In this document: positions 50,058-60,521 of the stretch, piece by piece
How positions within the stretch are numbered: the first letter of the stretch is position 1
How the letters are laid out: each line of letters starts with the position of its first letter
DNA from: an uncultured Oscillospiraceae bacterium
GTDB taxonomy: Bacteria; Bacillota; Clostridia; Oscillospirales; Ruminococcaceae
Direction: 5' to 3'
Assembly: GCA_934462925.1 (NCBI GenBank)
Contig: CAKSIT010000012.1
Span: forward strand, 1 to 64,000
Length of the DNA stretch: 64,000 nucleotides
The notes under the pieces: model-generated
Database searches by the model: none
The model's input: only the letters and a program-made list of their open reading frames with translations
What the model was told of the DNA's origin: nothing
Position numbers and translations under genes: made by a program

Positions 50058-51434
50058 TTATGTAAGGTTGTCCGTCTTGGATTTATCGAGGTTCGGCTCG
50101 GTCTTTGCAAGATTTTCAAGACTTGCCTTGAGCTTTTCGACCTCAGTAATCTCTTTCTTAATATCTCTGTATTGCTGCATAAGTTCGCCTTTCTTTTCTT
50201 TCAGGAAAGCTCTCTGGTTTTCCAAATCCGAAACAGCAGGAAGTCTGCCGTTCTCATTGAGCAATCCCTGAACATTTTTCTTCGCTACCTGATATAGCAG
50301 AAGCTCTTGTTCATGCTCACGGAAGAACTTGTCCTTGTTCTTCGCACCATTGTATTTCTGATTGACCTCTTTGGTTTCGTGATAGGTCTGAAGCTGTTTG
50401 ATTTGCAACGACAAATCAGTCATTTGTGCTTCGACCTGTTTGATTTCGTCCTGAATGTCAAGTCGTTCATCGTAAAGGTCAATCTGCTTTGCCCGAACCT
50501 GTTCGGGACTGTCGAAGCCACGCTCTGACAGCTCGTTAATGAGCTTGGAAGCGTTCTTCATGTTTTGGAGCATAGCCCAACGCTTCAAGCCCTCGTTTTC
50601 TTCAACCTTGCCCTCAATAGCAATAAACCGTTGACCTCGTGGAATATATCTGTATTCCCGCGAGGTTTTTTGTCTTTCACGCCACATAAGGCGGCGTTCA
50701 ATGCGGTATCGTATCTGTTCCTCGGTATAGTAATAGCCGAGTGTTTTAGCACGGGTAAAGCGTTCCTGACCTTTGGCACGGAACGCTATATGTTTTCCGT
50801 GTTTTATCTCATAGTCAAGGGCTTTCATTCTTTCGAGGAAATCATCGAAACTTGAAGCATATTTAATGCACTCGTCAATGGAGATTTTCAGCTTCGCTTT
50901 CCAACTGTTGCCCGCTCGTTCCTGCTCCCATTCGTAACGGCTCTTACCCTTTCCACGTTCGGGGTTGCTGATAACGGATAGCCCATATTCTCTGCACAGT
51001 TCGTCGCTGATATTCCGTATATTCTGCCATGCAGGATTATTCTTTCGGTCATGCTCTGTGCTGAACGATTTTCCCGTTTCAAAGTTTACGGCATTTATGA
51101 TAATATGATTATGAATATGTTCCTTATCGACGTGAGTTGAAAGCACATATTCATACTGACCGCCGAGCAGTTTTTGCGCAAGTTTAACTCCCAGTTCATG
51201 CGCCTGCTCTGGAGTAGCTTCTCCCGGTGAAAAAGACTGTATCAGATGAAAGGCAAGATTCTTTCCCTTATAGCCGTTTGCTGTTTGAGTTTTCAGCATT
51301 TCTTCCGCAGCGACCCTCACCGTGCAGGCGTATCCCTCGACATATTTCTGCTCCTCGGTTTTGTTCGGTTTTACGATATAGGCTATTGCAAGATTTAGGG
51401 TAGATTCGATAGAATGGATTTTTGTAATTGCCAT
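50058..51434 (-). CDS. MOBP-type relaxase
   Basis: The 458-residue relaxase nicks oriT and leads the strand into the recipient. H101-V-D-x-x-H106-I-H108-N-H110 forms the metal site (STHVDKEHIHNHIIINA). Y19 in LAIAYI is a candidate nucleophile region, and FHLIQSFSPGEATPEQAHELG is a conserved MobA/MobL block. After residue 240 it is basic and coiled coil. The end does not carry the element tag. The start overlaps mobC by 40 bases and lacks a strong ribosome binding site, so translation is probably coupled. Confidence 0.93.
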   Translation of the reverse strand: MAITKIHSIESTLNLAIAYIVKPNKTEEQKYVEGYACTVRVAAEEMLKTQTANGYKGKNLAFHLIQSFSPGEATPEQAHELGVKLAQKLLGGQYEYVLSTHVDKEHIHNHIIINAVNFETGKSFSTEHDRKNNPAWQNIRNISDELCREYGLSVISNPERGKGKSRYEWEQERAGNSWKAKLKISIDECIKYASSFDDFLERMKALDYEIKHGKHIAFRAKGQERFTRAKTLGYYYTEEQIRYRIERRLMWRERQKTSREYRYIPRGQRFIAIEGKVEENEGLKRWAMLQNMKNASKLINELSERGFDSPEQVRAKQIDLYDERLDIQDEIKQVEAQMTDLSLQIKQLQTYHETKEVNQKYNGAKNKDKFFREHEQELLLYQVAKKNVQGLLNENGRLPAVSDLENQRAFLKEKKGELMQQYRDIKKEITEVEKLKASLENLAKTEPNLDKSKTDNLT

Positions 51435-51727
51435 ACTTTTTCAATCATTTCTTTTATGTAATTCAAGTCATCTCTGTACACATTATCGGTGGAATTTACT
51501 CTGGCAACAAGCTGATTTACATTAACGCCGATTGCGTTAATCTGCTTGTTCATTTCTTTTATCACAGAAAAATCATACACAGTCACTTTATTGTAGCAGG
51601 CAGCCTGCCGCAAATAGTCCGACATATTTCTTTTGCCGCTAATCTTGACTTTTTTGTCAATCAGGATTTTTTCTTCTTCGCAGACGTAAAAAGTCAGCAG
51701 GATTTTACGTTTTCGGTTTTTGGGCAT
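51395..51727 (-). CDS. MobC-like relaxosome protein
   Basis: ATG at 51727 lies after GGAGAAAGCA; two further in-frame codons upstream are possible. The 110-residue product starts MPKNRKRKILLTFYVCEEEKILIDKKVKISGKRNMSDYLRQAA, a ribbon-helix-helix pattern, then the MobC block INAIGVNVNQLVARVN. MobC helps the relaxase melt or bind oriT. It directly borders the candidate oriT. Confidence 0.88.
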   Translation of the reverse strand: MPKNRKRKILLTFYVCEEEKILIDKKVKISGKRNMSDYLRQAACYNKVTVYDFSVIKEMNKQINAIGVNVNQLVARVNSTDNVYRDDLNYIKEMIEKVWQLQKSILSNLP

Positions 51728-51779
51728 TGCTTTCTCCGTTTCTTTCATCAATGATGAAGTCAATGTATTCGGCTATTTT

Positions 51780-51920
51780 CTTTGCCGCCGTCGGCAAAGA
51801 GTTGACTAACGCTTTTGAGCGTTTCGAGGGGTTTGGGGATACTTCACCAACAAGCAAGTTTTTGACCTGTTATACAGAACAGGAAAAAGGGCAAAAACGT
51901 GCAAGTGTCTATACACTTGC
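51780..51920. other. Candidate origin of transfer (oriT)
   Basis: Four inverted repeats crowd about 140 bases just upstream of mobC and the relaxase gene. They are CTTTGCCG/CGGCAAAG (51780-51799), AACGCT/AGCGTT (51808-51823), CCTGTT/AACAGG (51866-51883) and GCAAGTGT/ACACTTGC (51901-51920). Position and structure fit an oriT. The nick site cannot be read directly. Confidence 0.55.
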
Positions 51921-51996
51921 GTTGCTTGCTGTTTTACTTTTCGATTTTCGGGGATTTAAGACTTATGCGAAAATCGAAAACCATGCGCAGCATAAA

Positions 51997-52036
51997 AACC
52001 TCTCTACATATTAACCGAAAAATGAGAGGTTTTTTT
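51997..52036. terminator. Terminator-like hairpin downstream of oriT
   Basis: AACCTCTC (51997-52004) pairs with GAGAGGTT (52024-52031), followed on the plus strand by TTTTT. The surrounding stretch 51921-52115 holds no gene I can support. Confidence 0.65.
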
Positions 52037-52115
52037 CACGGGTCGAGGACCCGCAATGCCGAAAGACACCTTTCAAATTCAATTAACGCCGTGCCGACAA
52101 TTATTTAGAATACGC

Positions 52116-52144
52116 TTGACAATTTCCAGAATATGGTATATAAT
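52116..52144 (+). promoter_or_regulatory. Consensus promoter of sigma-like gene
   Basis: TTGACA (52116-52121), 17 bases, TATAAT (52139-52144). A leader of about 180 nt separates it from the start codon at 52334. Confidence 0.85.
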
Positions 52145-52333
52145 ATGTATTGTAAAATATTTTAGCACAAAAGTATTGAAATGTCAATATTTACCATTTA
52201 GAATTTTTTCGTTTAAAAAGTCCTAAAAAATTGGGATTTTACAAACAGCTTGTGGCTAATAACATGAGTTGTCCTGTAAGATGATTATGGGAGCTTTTAA
52301 CGCCCCTAAATAATCTTATAGGAGGTGCGACCA

Positions 52334-52717
52334 ATGAAGTACATACGCATTGGAAGCAAAAAAATCTATGTGAGCGAGGAGGTGTATGAAGTCTATCGCA
52401 GCTCACATCGGCAAGAACGGTATCAGACCGAGCGTTCTATCGCTCACCGTGACGTGAGCATAGACGGAATGAAACGTGAACTTGCTTCGCCGATTTCCGT
52501 GGAGGACAGCTTTGAGCGTTCAGAAGAAATGAAGAAGCTCTGGCGTGCGCTCCATTCCCTGAGCAGCGATGAGTTTAATTTTATCAATCTGCACTTTTTC
52601 GAGGGCTACTCTCTTGCAGAACTTGCCGAGCTTCGTCATAGCTCGTATATCAAGTGCTGGAGATTTCGCAAGCAAATACTTGAGAAGCTCCGCACAATTC
52701 TTAGTCATTGTGAATAA
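52334..52717 (+). CDS. Sigma-70 region 4-like ICE regulator
   Basis: ATG at 52334 follows ATAGGAGGTGCGACCA. The C-terminal half (MKKLWRALHSLSSDEFNFINLHFFEGYSLAELAELRHSSYIKCWRFRKQILEKL) is a sigma region 4 type helix-turn-helix. The N-terminal half is basic and has no region 2, so it is not a full sigma factor. Such proteins are common next to ICE integration modules and probably activate excision or transfer genes. Confidence 0.8.
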   Translation: MKYIRIGSKKIYVSEEVYEVYRSSHRQERYQTERSIAHRDVSIDGMKRELASPISVEDSFERSEEMKKLWRALHSLSSDEFNFINLHFFEGYSLAELAELRHSSYIKCWRFRKQILEKLRTILSHCE

Positions 52718-53146
52718 GAGTTGGCTTCAAAGTTGTGCAATCATACGAACTTGAAAACAAAGTGCGGAAATACTGTAAAAAAATCTCGATTTTTCGGTTA
52801 ATAGATGAGGGCACATTTTGTCCGCCAACACAGTACCTTGAAAATTGAATAGTACAGCACGGAACGTTACCGAGCATTGCTCCGTTAATGTCCGAATACG
52901 CCACGACCTCCTGTTATGCTCCGCATAATCAACCTCATGTATCCTATGAGCAGCATAGGGTGAAAGCAAGGAACGAGCGAACGCTATTCGGAACAGAAGC
53001 CGTCCTCGGTTATAATGATACTCCTGTTCAGACGTGAAAATCGTAACAGCTTGTCCATAGGAATGGCTTGAAGTTGAAAGACTTGTGGTGCGTACTGCCT
53101 GCGCCGTCCGTGTTGCTTTATTATTATATTTCTTGGAGGATTTTTT
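52718..53146 (+). other. 430-base non-coding stretch with hairpins
   Basis: No gene is supported. Compact hairpins are present: TTATGC-TCC-GCATAA (52914-52928) and CCTATG-AGCAG-CATAGG (52943-52959). There is also a stretch ACCTTGAAAATTGAATAG (52841-52858) and an ACGGAACGTTACCGAGC segment. It ends with the TnpW ribosome binding site. It may be a structured leader or recombination-control region. Confidence 0.4.
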
Positions 53147-53290
53147 ATGGAAAAGCCCAAAAAGAATATCGAGCGGAAAATCGGCTCGACCACTTACATT
53201 GTTTCTTCCTATCGCACATCATTTTCGGCAGCTGCCGTCAAACAGAAAGTTTCAAAGTTGATTAAGACAGAGGCAGTCAAGCGAAAATAA
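53147..53290 (+). CDS. tnpW: TnpW-family protein (47 aa)
   Basis: ATG at 53147 follows TTGGAGGATTTTTT. The product (MEKPKKNIERKIGSTTYIVSSYRTSFSAAAVKQKVSKLIKTE) matches the short TnpW family (IGSTTY core, basic helical tail) found next to ICE recombinases. Function unknown; an excision accessory is plausible by position. Confidence 0.8.
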   Translation: MEKPKKNIERKIGSTTYIVSSYRTSFSAAAVKQKVSKLIKTEAVKRK

Positions 53291-53364
53291 AAGCAAGAAA
53301 AAACCACTATACTTTTTCGGCGATTTGTGATATAATAAATGCGTTACAATCGTCGTGTGTTTAA

Positions 53365-55029
<1,665 letters not shown>

Positions 55030-55086
55030 CTCAAACTTCCAAGCCTTAAAAAATTAAAGAAAAGTATCCCTATTAGGATTTAACAG

Positions 55087-55115
55087 TTGATAAACGCAAA
55101 AGCGTACGCTATAAT
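55087..55115 (+). promoter_or_regulatory. Promoter and operator of toxin-antitoxin pair
   Basis: TTGATA (55087-55092), 17 bases, TATAAT (55110-55115). The perfect palindrome AGCGTACGCT (55101-55110) lies in the spacer, as expected for autorepression by a Phd/YefM complex. Confidence 0.75.
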
Positions 55116-55139
55116 AGAATTGAACAGGATGTGCTATCC

Positions 55140-55391
55140 ATGATAAACACGAACGTAACGAACTTCCGCAAAAACATTTACGCCATGCTCGAACTGACCA
55201 TCAAGTACAACGAGCCGCTGAACATCAGCACTAAAAACGGCAACGCTGTCATTATGAGCGAAGCAGAATACAAAAGCATTGTTGAAACGCTGTATCTCAC
55301 CTCTGACCCAAAGACAAAAAAGGAAATACTCGACGGAATGGCTGAACCCGTTTCAGAGGGCATTGAATACGACCCGAACGAGGAATGGTAA
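55140..55391 (+). CDS. Phd/YefM-family antitoxin
   Basis: ATG at 55140 lies 10 bases after AGGAT; a GTG at 55131 is too close to it. The 83-residue product (INTNVTNFRKNIYAMLELTIKYNEPLNISTKNGNAVIMSEAEYKSIVETLYL) is a typical YefM fold, with an acidic C-terminus that binds the toxin. Its stop abuts the toxin start. Confidence 0.9.
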   Translation: MINTNVTNFRKNIYAMLELTIKYNEPLNISTKNGNAVIMSEAEYKSIVETLYLTSDPKTKKEILDGMAEPVSEGIEYDPNEEW

Positions 55392-55655
55392 ATGTTCAGA
55401 ATAGTATTTTCAAAAACCGCAGCCGAACAGCGAGCGCTTGTCAAACAAGCCGGGCTTGAAAATGAGGTAAAAGCATTGCTGAACCTTATCGCTGATGACC
55501 CGTTCCAAACCCCGCCGCCCTGCGAAAAGCTGATAGGCGACCTTGAGGGATTGTTTTCCCGACGGATAAACATCAAGCACCGCCTTGTTTACCATGTAGT
55601 TAACGAGGAAAACGCAGTCCATATCGTGAGTATGTGGGCGCACTACGGATACTGA
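55392..55655 (+). CDS. yoeB: YoeB/Txe-family toxin
   Basis: The 87-residue RelE-fold ribosome-dependent mRNA endonuclease keeps the family active region: CEKLIGDLEGLFSRRI (E45), HRLVY (R64) and the end HYGY (H84). It starts directly after the antitoxin stop. It marks the first chromosome-style gene pair right of the ICE, although it could also be mobile cargo. Confidence 0.93.
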   Translation: MFRIVFSKTAAEQRALVKQAGLENEVKALLNLIADDPFQTPPPCEKLIGDLEGLFSRRINIKHRLVYHVVNEENAVHIVSMWAHYGY

Positions 55656-55660
55656 AAAAA

Positions 55661-55700
55661 CGCTGCCGTTTTCGGCGGCAACACGACAGCGGCGCTTTTT
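55661..55700 (+). terminator. Terminator after yoeB
   Basis: CGCTG and CAGCG enclose CCGTTTTCGG and are followed by CGCTTTTTC on the plus strand. Confidence 0.65.
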
Positions 55701-55790
55701 CATTTCCCAAAATGTCCGCGATATCCCCACCGCCCGCTTCCACCATAACAGGCGCACTCTTTTACCCGCCCTATTCCCCCACAACACAAA

Positions 55791-55821
55791 ATCCCCCGCC
55801 CTGCCAAGCAGAACGGGGGAT
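55791..55821 (-). terminator. Terminator of nitroreductase gene
   Basis: ATCCCCCG (55791-55798) pairs with CGGGGGAT (55814-55821). On the minus strand it runs into ATTTTG after the gene end at 55861. Confidence 0.7.
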
Positions 55822-55860
55822 ATTTTCAACTACAGAAGTCCGCCTTAAACGGCGCGGCTT

Positions 55861-56379
55861 TTACACGTACCTTATATAGTCGCTCTTGCGGGGAAGCGCG
55901 GGCTTCGGCTCTGCGGCGGCGTAGCCCAACACAAGGTTGCCTATGCCCTCGTAGTCGCCCTCTATGCCAAGGCGCTTTAACAGAGCCTTGCCCTCGGGGC
56001 GCTCAAACGTTTCCTTTGCGCGGTGAATCCAGCAGCTGCCAAGCCCGAGCGCCGTCGCAGCCTGCATCATGTTCCCCATAACAAGGCTGCCGTCGTATAC
56101 GTGCGTGGGAATGCTCTTGTCCGCAAGAACTACAAGCACCACGGGCGCGCCGTAAAACGGGTCGATTGAAGCGCCCATTATGTCCGCGTTTACGCAGGAA
56201 AGTTCGTTTCTCACCTCGAGGTCGGTTACTGCCAGAATTATGGGCGACTGCCTGCCCATTCCCGTTGCGGCGTGAGTTCCAACCTCAAGCACCGCGTCGA
56301 TAAGCTCCTTTGCGGGCATATCGGGCTTATAGCTTTTCGTGCTTCTGCGTGAAAGCAGCGAGCGTATTACTTCGTTCAT
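55861..56379 (-). CDS. Nitroreductase family oxidoreductase
   Basis: ATG at 56379 follows GGAGGGATACT. The 172-residue FMN enzyme has the family pattern: SRRSTKSYKPDMPAKELIDAVLEVGTHAATGMGRQSPIILAV at the FMN-binding N-terminus, VLVVLADKS, MQAATALGLGSCWIHRAKE and LVLGYAAAEPK. The substrate cannot be deduced. GC-rich codon use fits the host rather than the ICE. Confidence 0.9.
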   Translation of the reverse strand: MNEVIRSLLSRRSTKSYKPDMPAKELIDAVLEVGTHAATGMGRQSPIILAVTDLEVRNELSCVNADIMGASIDPFYGAPVVLVVLADKSIPTHVYDGSLVMGNMMQAATALGLGSCWIHRAKETFERPEGKALLKRLGIEGDYEGIGNLVLGYAAAEPKPALPRKSDYIRYV

Positions 56380-56442
56380 AGTATCCCTCCGAAAATCCGT
56401 ACAGTAAGGGCGCACAAAACTCTGTGCGCCCCATAGTTATTT

Positions 56443-57606
56443 TCACTTGATAACTCTTACGGAGATAACGTTTGCTGCCTCCTTGAGCTTCGCTTCAATG
56501 CCTGCGGTGTCGCCCTTAACGTCAAGGCAGGTGTAAGCGTAGTCCTTCTTGGACTTGCTTATCATGTTCTCGATGTTAAGACCCGCAGCCGAAACGGGAG
56601 CGGTAAGGCTGTTGATAACGCCCTCCGCGTTCTTGTGGATAACGCAGATTTTAGCGTTGCCGCTAATGCTCATGGAAACGTTGGGCAGGTTTACGGAGTT
56701 TGTGATGTTGCCGTTGTCGATGTAGTCGATAATCTCCTTAACCGCCATAATCGCGCAGTTGTCCTCGCTCTCGGGGGTGGAAGCGCCGAGGTGCGGCATT
56801 GCAACAACGCCGTCAACGCCGAGCAGACCGTCGGTCGCGAAGTCCGTTACGTAGCACGCCATACCGCCGTTTGCAAGAGCGTCCAGTATAGCCTTCTCCT
56901 CAACAAGACCATCGCGGCTGAAGTTCAGCAGGCGTACGTTCTTCTTCATGGAAGCTATAGCCTCTGCGTTTATCATGCCCTTTGTGTCTGCCATAAGCGG
57001 AACGTGGAGCGTGATGTAGTCGCACTTCTCAAATATCTCCTTGTTGGACTTTACATAGTGAACGCTGCCGTCAAGCTTGAGCGCGTTCTCTACGGAAAGG
57101 AACGGGTCTGCGCCGTAAACCTCCATGCCGAGCTTTGCAGCCGCGTTAGCAACGAGGATACCGATAGCGCCAAGACCGATAACACCAAGCTTCTTGCCCA
57201 TTATCTCAGGGCCTGCGAACTGGCTCTTGCCCTTTTCAACCAGCTTGCCTACCTCGTCGCCCTTGCCCTTAAGGGTCTTTATCCACTCGAACGAAGCGGG
57301 TATCTTTCTCGAAGCCATAAGCAGGCCTGCAATTACAAGCTCCTTAACGGCGTTTGCGTTTGCGCCGGGCGTGTTGAACACTACAACGCCCTTTTCGCTG
57401 CACTTGTCTATCGGAATGTTGTTTGTGCCTGCGCCCGCTCTTGCAATTGCAAGCAGGTTCGCGGGCAGCTCCATTTCGTGCATGGAAGCGGAGCGCACCA
57501 GTATAGCGTCGGGGTCTGCCATGTCCTCGGCAAAGGCGTATCTCGTCTTGTCAAAGAGGTCCGTGCCGCAAGCGGCAATCTTATTAAGCGTAAGTACGTT
57601 ATACAT
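56443..57606 (-). CDS. serA: D-3-phosphoglycerate dehydrogenase
   Basis: The 387-residue enzyme catalyses the first step of serine synthesis. The NAD site is LGVIGLGAIGILVANAAAKLG; substrate and catalytic regions include ARAGAGTNNIP, LNFSRDGLVEE and the catalytic His in MPHLGASTPESEDN. A C-terminal ACT domain (AKICVIHKNAEGVINSLTAPVSAAGLNIENM) may sense serine. It follows GAAAGGACATCATTATT and lies just downstream of serC in the same direction. Confidence 0.95.
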   Translation of the reverse strand: MYNVLTLNKIAACGTDLFDKTRYAFAEDMADPDAILVRSASMHEMELPANLLAIARAGAGTNNIPIDKCSEKGVVVFNTPGANANAVKELVIAGLLMASRKIPASFEWIKTLKGKGDEVGKLVEKGKSQFAGPEIMGKKLGVIGLGAIGILVANAAAKLGMEVYGADPFLSVENALKLDGSVHYVKSNKEIFEKCDYITLHVPLMADTKGMINAEAIASMKKNVRLLNFSRDGLVEEKAILDALANGGMACYVTDFATDGLLGVDGVVAMPHLGASTPESEDNCAIMAVKEIIDYIDNGNITNSVNLPNVSMSISGNAKICVIHKNAEGVINSLTAPVSAAGLNIENMISKSKKDYAYTCLDVKGDTAGIEAKLKEAANVISVRVIK

Positions 57607-57649
57607 AATAATGATGTCCTTTCAGTAGGTGTGTTCGCACCGTGATTAA

Positions 57650-57679
57650 GTTTTCTCCCCCGTTGTCGGGGGAGAAAAC
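57650..57679. terminator. Long hairpin between serC operon and serA
   Basis: GTTTTCTCCCCCG and CGGGGGAGAAAAC form a perfect 13-base stem with loop TTGT. There is no long T run on the minus strand, so it may be an attenuator or mRNA-stabilising hairpin between the two genes. Confidence 0.65.
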
Positions 57680-57682
57680 AGT

Positions 57683-57862
57683 TTACTTGATAATGTCCGT
57701 AATAACAGGCTTGCCGTCCTTGTCAACAAGAACCGTAAGTCCGCCGCCGTAGCCGTCGCGATGCCATAAGTAGGCTACGCCCGTGGCGGTATCCACAAGA
57801 ATCTTTGTCTGGGACGATAACCCGTCAGACTGCTTGTGAACCACTACAAACCTGTCAGCCAT
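57683..57862 (-). CDS. DUF6440-like small protein (59 aa)
   Basis: ATG at 57862 overlaps the end of serC. MADRFVVVHKQSDGLSSQTKILVDTATGVAYLWHRDGYGGGLTVLVDKDGKPVI matches the DUF6440 family of short beta-rich proteins. Function unknown. Its place in the serC transcript is conserved in appearance only. Confidence 0.8.
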   Translation of the reverse strand: MADRFVVVHKQSDGLSSQTKILVDTATGVAYLWHRDGYGGGLTVLVDKDGKPVITDIIK

Positions 57863-58934
57863 TGTCAGCCTCAAACTTCTTCATGAACTCAACGAGCTTT
57901 TCAACGCCCTCGATAGGCATTGCGTTGTAGATGGAGGCTCTCATGCCGCCTACGGTTCTGTGACCCTTAAGGTTTACAAAGCCCGCAGCCGTTGCTTCCT
58001 TGACGAACTTAGCGTCAAGCTCCTCGTTGCCCGTAACGAACGGAACGTTCATCAGCGAGCGGTCCTTAGGCTCTACAGTACCCTTGAACAGCTTGCTGCT
58101 GTCGAGGAAATCGTACAGTATCTTAGCCTTCTTCTCGTTGTGAGCCTTCATAGCCTCAAGGCCGCCCATCTTCTTTATCCACTTGAATACCTTGCCGCAG
58201 ATGTAGATAGCGTAGCAGTTAGGCGTGTTGTAAAGCGAATCGTTGTCAGCCTGAGTCTTCCACTTAAGCATGGTGGGCGTGCCGGGCAGAACGTCGTCGG
58301 TGATGAGGTCCTCGCGGATTATGGAGATAACAAGACCCGCAGGGCCAACGTTCTTCTGAACGCCGCCGTAGATAACGCCGTACTTTGTAACGTCAACAGG
58401 CTCGCTTAAGAAGCAGGAGGATACGTCTGCAACAAGGATATGACCCTTGGTGTTGGGGAGGGTCTTGTACTTTGTACCGTAAATGGTGTTGTTCTCGCAG
58501 ATGTAAACATAATCCGCGTCCTCGGGGATATCGAGGTCGGAGCAGTCGGGGATATAGGAAAAGGTCTTGTCTGCGGAGGAAGCGACAGCAACGGCGTCGC
58601 CGTAGAGCTTAGCCTCCTGATAAGCCTTCTTAGCCCACTGACCTGTGATTATGTACGCTGCCTTCCTGTTCTTCATGAGGTTCATGGGAACAGCCGCGAA
58701 CTGCTGAGAAGCGCCGCCCTGAAGGAACAGTACCTTATAGTTGTCGGGAATGTTCATTATCTCCCTGATGTCCGCTTCCGCTTCCTTGATGATAGCGTCG
58801 TAAGCCTTGGAGCGGTGTGACATCTCCATAACGGACATACCCGTGCCCTTGTAGTCGAGCATTTCGTCTGCCGCTTCCTTAAGCACTTCCTCGGGGAGAA
58901 CTGCAGGACCTGCGCTGAAATTGTAAACTCTCAT
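57855..58934 (-). CDS. serC: Phosphoserine aminotransferase
   Basis: The 359-residue PLP enzyme makes phosphoserine for serine synthesis. It begins MRVYNFSAGPAVLPEEVLKEA, has the GGASQQFAAVPMNL phosphate-binding block, ends its PLP lysine region in VIYGGVQKNVGPAGL, and shows GGMRASIYNAMPIEGV at the C-terminus. It starts after AGGAGGATATTCTA. It pairs with serA downstream. Confidence 0.96.
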   Translation of the reverse strand: MRVYNFSAGPAVLPEEVLKEAADEMLDYKGTGMSVMEMSHRSKAYDAIIKEAEADIREIMNIPDNYKVLFLQGGASQQFAAVPMNLMKNRKAAYIITGQWAKKAYQEAKLYGDAVAVASSADKTFSYIPDCSDLDIPEDADYVYICENNTIYGTKYKTLPNTKGHILVADVSSCFLSEPVDVTKYGVIYGGVQKNVGPAGLVISIIREDLITDDVLPGTPTMLKWKTQADNDSLYNTPNCYAIYICGKVFKWIKKMGGLEAMKAHNEKKAKILYDFLDSSKLFKGTVEPKDRSLMNVPFVTGNEELDAKFVKEATAAGFVNLKGHRTVGGMRASIYNAMPIEGVEKLVEFMKKFEADNG

Positions 58935-59129
58935 TAGAATATCCTCCTGAATTATTCCGCCGCGCCAGCCGTAGCAGCGGCATTTACGATAAGGCAGTAC
59001 GCACTTTGCAAGCGCTTAACGTATTGCCATAACATTATTATTATAAGACAAATCCGCCGATATGTCAAGCGGGAAATACCCGTTATGCACGGTTTTTTCA
59101 ATTTTTTGTCGATTTCTTCGTGATACTTC

Positions 59130-60062
59130 TCACCTGTTGCTTTTTAAGCCCGTCCTCATCTGCGCCCTGAGCCGCGCGCGTATAAGCTCGGCGAACTCCT
59201 GCGGGTGCGCCACCCTTACCAGCGGCCCGAACGACAGCACCTGCTGCGCAAGCTCGTCGCGGTCCGCCTTGCTGTAGGTTATGCGCAGTATGCAGCCGTT
59301 TTCGGTAAGCTCGGTTTCGCGCTCATAGTGCGCGAAGTGGAGCAGCGCGCGCTCCACAGTCATGCGCTCGTCGCTTATTTCAAGCGTTACCTGCTCCTTT
59401 GCGAGCGCGGGCAGCCTGTCGGGGATATCGCCCGCCGCGGAGAGCAGCTCGGCGTCCTCCACGCGGCAGAGGTTGATTATATTGCCAAGCACGTGGCTGT
59501 TCACCCAAAGGCGCAGCCTGTCCTCCCGCTCGGAGTACTCGAACAGGTACGGCGACACCTCGGCGGTGCGCTCGCCCCTTTCCGTGCGGTAGGTAACGCG
59601 CGCCTTAGTACCGTTCTTAACGGCGGTAAACAGCGTGCGAAAGCACCTTATATAGCGCTCCTCGGCAAACGGGTCGCCGTTCGCATACCTGTCCGTAACG
59701 TATACGTCCTGCGGGGTGAACAGCGGCTCAACGTCCTTAAGCGGCGAATCCTCCCCGAAAAAGCTGCCGTCAATGTCAAAAAGCGCTATCCTCGGGTCGA
59801 GCGTCACCGCCTTTAGCCACCGCAGCTGCACAACGCTCGGCGGCAGCTCGGGCGCGTGGGTAAGCGGCGTGGTCATATCCCCGCGCAAAAGCTGCCAGCG
59901 CCCGCTCTTTAGCGCGGGGATTATCGTCTGCGCGCTTTCCGCAAACGCCTCGTCCGCGCACAGCTCGCGCATTTTCCTTTCGTCAAGCCCGCCGCGCAGC
60001 GCCTGCTTCAGTATTTTTGCGACCGCGTTGTAGTAGCACCCGTATATCTCATTAAACAGCAT
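59130..60062 (-). CDS. WYL-domain transcriptional regulator-like protein
   Basis: ATG at 60062 follows GCAGGAGGCGGAAT; a longer frame to 60170 lacks a site. The 310-residue protein has the WYL-type central region (LRWLKAVTLDPRIALF ... KARVTYRTERGERTAEVSPYLFEYSEREDRLRLWV) and the usual C-terminal WCX-like part. An obvious N-terminal helix-turn-helix is not visible. WYL proteins sense nucleotides or other ligands. Divergent from the Spo0A-like gene. Confidence 0.75.
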   Translation of the reverse strand: MLFNEIYGCYYNAVAKILKQALRGGLDERKMRELCADEAFAESAQTIIPALKSGRWQLLRGDMTTPLTHAPELPPSVVQLRWLKAVTLDPRIALFDIDGSFFGEDSPLKDVEPLFTPQDVYVTDRYANGDPFAEERYIRCFRTLFTAVKNGTKARVTYRTERGERTAEVSPYLFEYSEREDRLRLWVNSHVLGNIINLCRVEDAELLSAAGDIPDRLPALAKEQVTLEISDERMTVERALLHFAHYERETELTENGCILRITYSKADRDELAQQVLSFGPLVRVAHPQEFAELIRARLRAQMRTGLKSNR

Positions 60063-60521
60063 ATTCCGCCTCCTGCACCGCCCGCTTTGTTTCAAAGCAT
60101 TTCGCAGTATTTGCCAGTAATTGTCCTTGTATTTCCATAATTCCCTGTAATAAAATGTAAAAAATTCCAAATATTCATACTCTTGATGTTAAGATACCGT
60201 TAAGAAAATAATTGACTACAGTCGATAAAAGCTCTAAAAACATTGCAGTTATCTAATTTGTCGCACTTTGCAATATAAGTTCGCAGCAAGAGAAAAATGC
60301 AAGAATTTTCCAAAAGGGGGTTGCAATAATTTCCAGTTCGTGGTATGATATATACAGACCCGATAAACGAGTTTTAAGACAGGCGCAAAATCCAAAAAGC
60401 GCCCGCCTTAAGGGTGCAAAAACTGCGTAAGCGTGCTTCCGGCTGACAGGGGAACAGCACAAATACGTTTGCGCTCAGTATAGACATAGACAGACAAATT
60501 AAAAAACGGAGGATAACGCAA
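60063..60521 (+). promoter_or_regulatory. Divergent intergenic region with promoter
   Basis: TTGCAA (60321-60326), 17 bases, TATGAT (60344-60349) is a good promoter for the Spo0A-like gene, with a leader of about 165 nt. TTTGTCGCA (60257-60265) differs from a 0A box (TTTGTCGAA) at one base, so autoregulation is possible. No other gene is supported here. Confidence 0.55.

Noticed and set aside
51727..52014. Plus-strand ORF over mobC start and oriT
   Set aside because: It overlaps the mobC start and the inverted repeats, has no ribosome binding site and no recognisable domain.
56635..57645. Long plus-strand frame opposite serA
   Set aside because: Mirror of a GC-rich gene; Val/Ala/Leu-rich nonsense with no ribosome binding site. 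The same holds for long frames opposite galM, the WYL gene, the Spo0A-like gene and the chemotaxis receptor.
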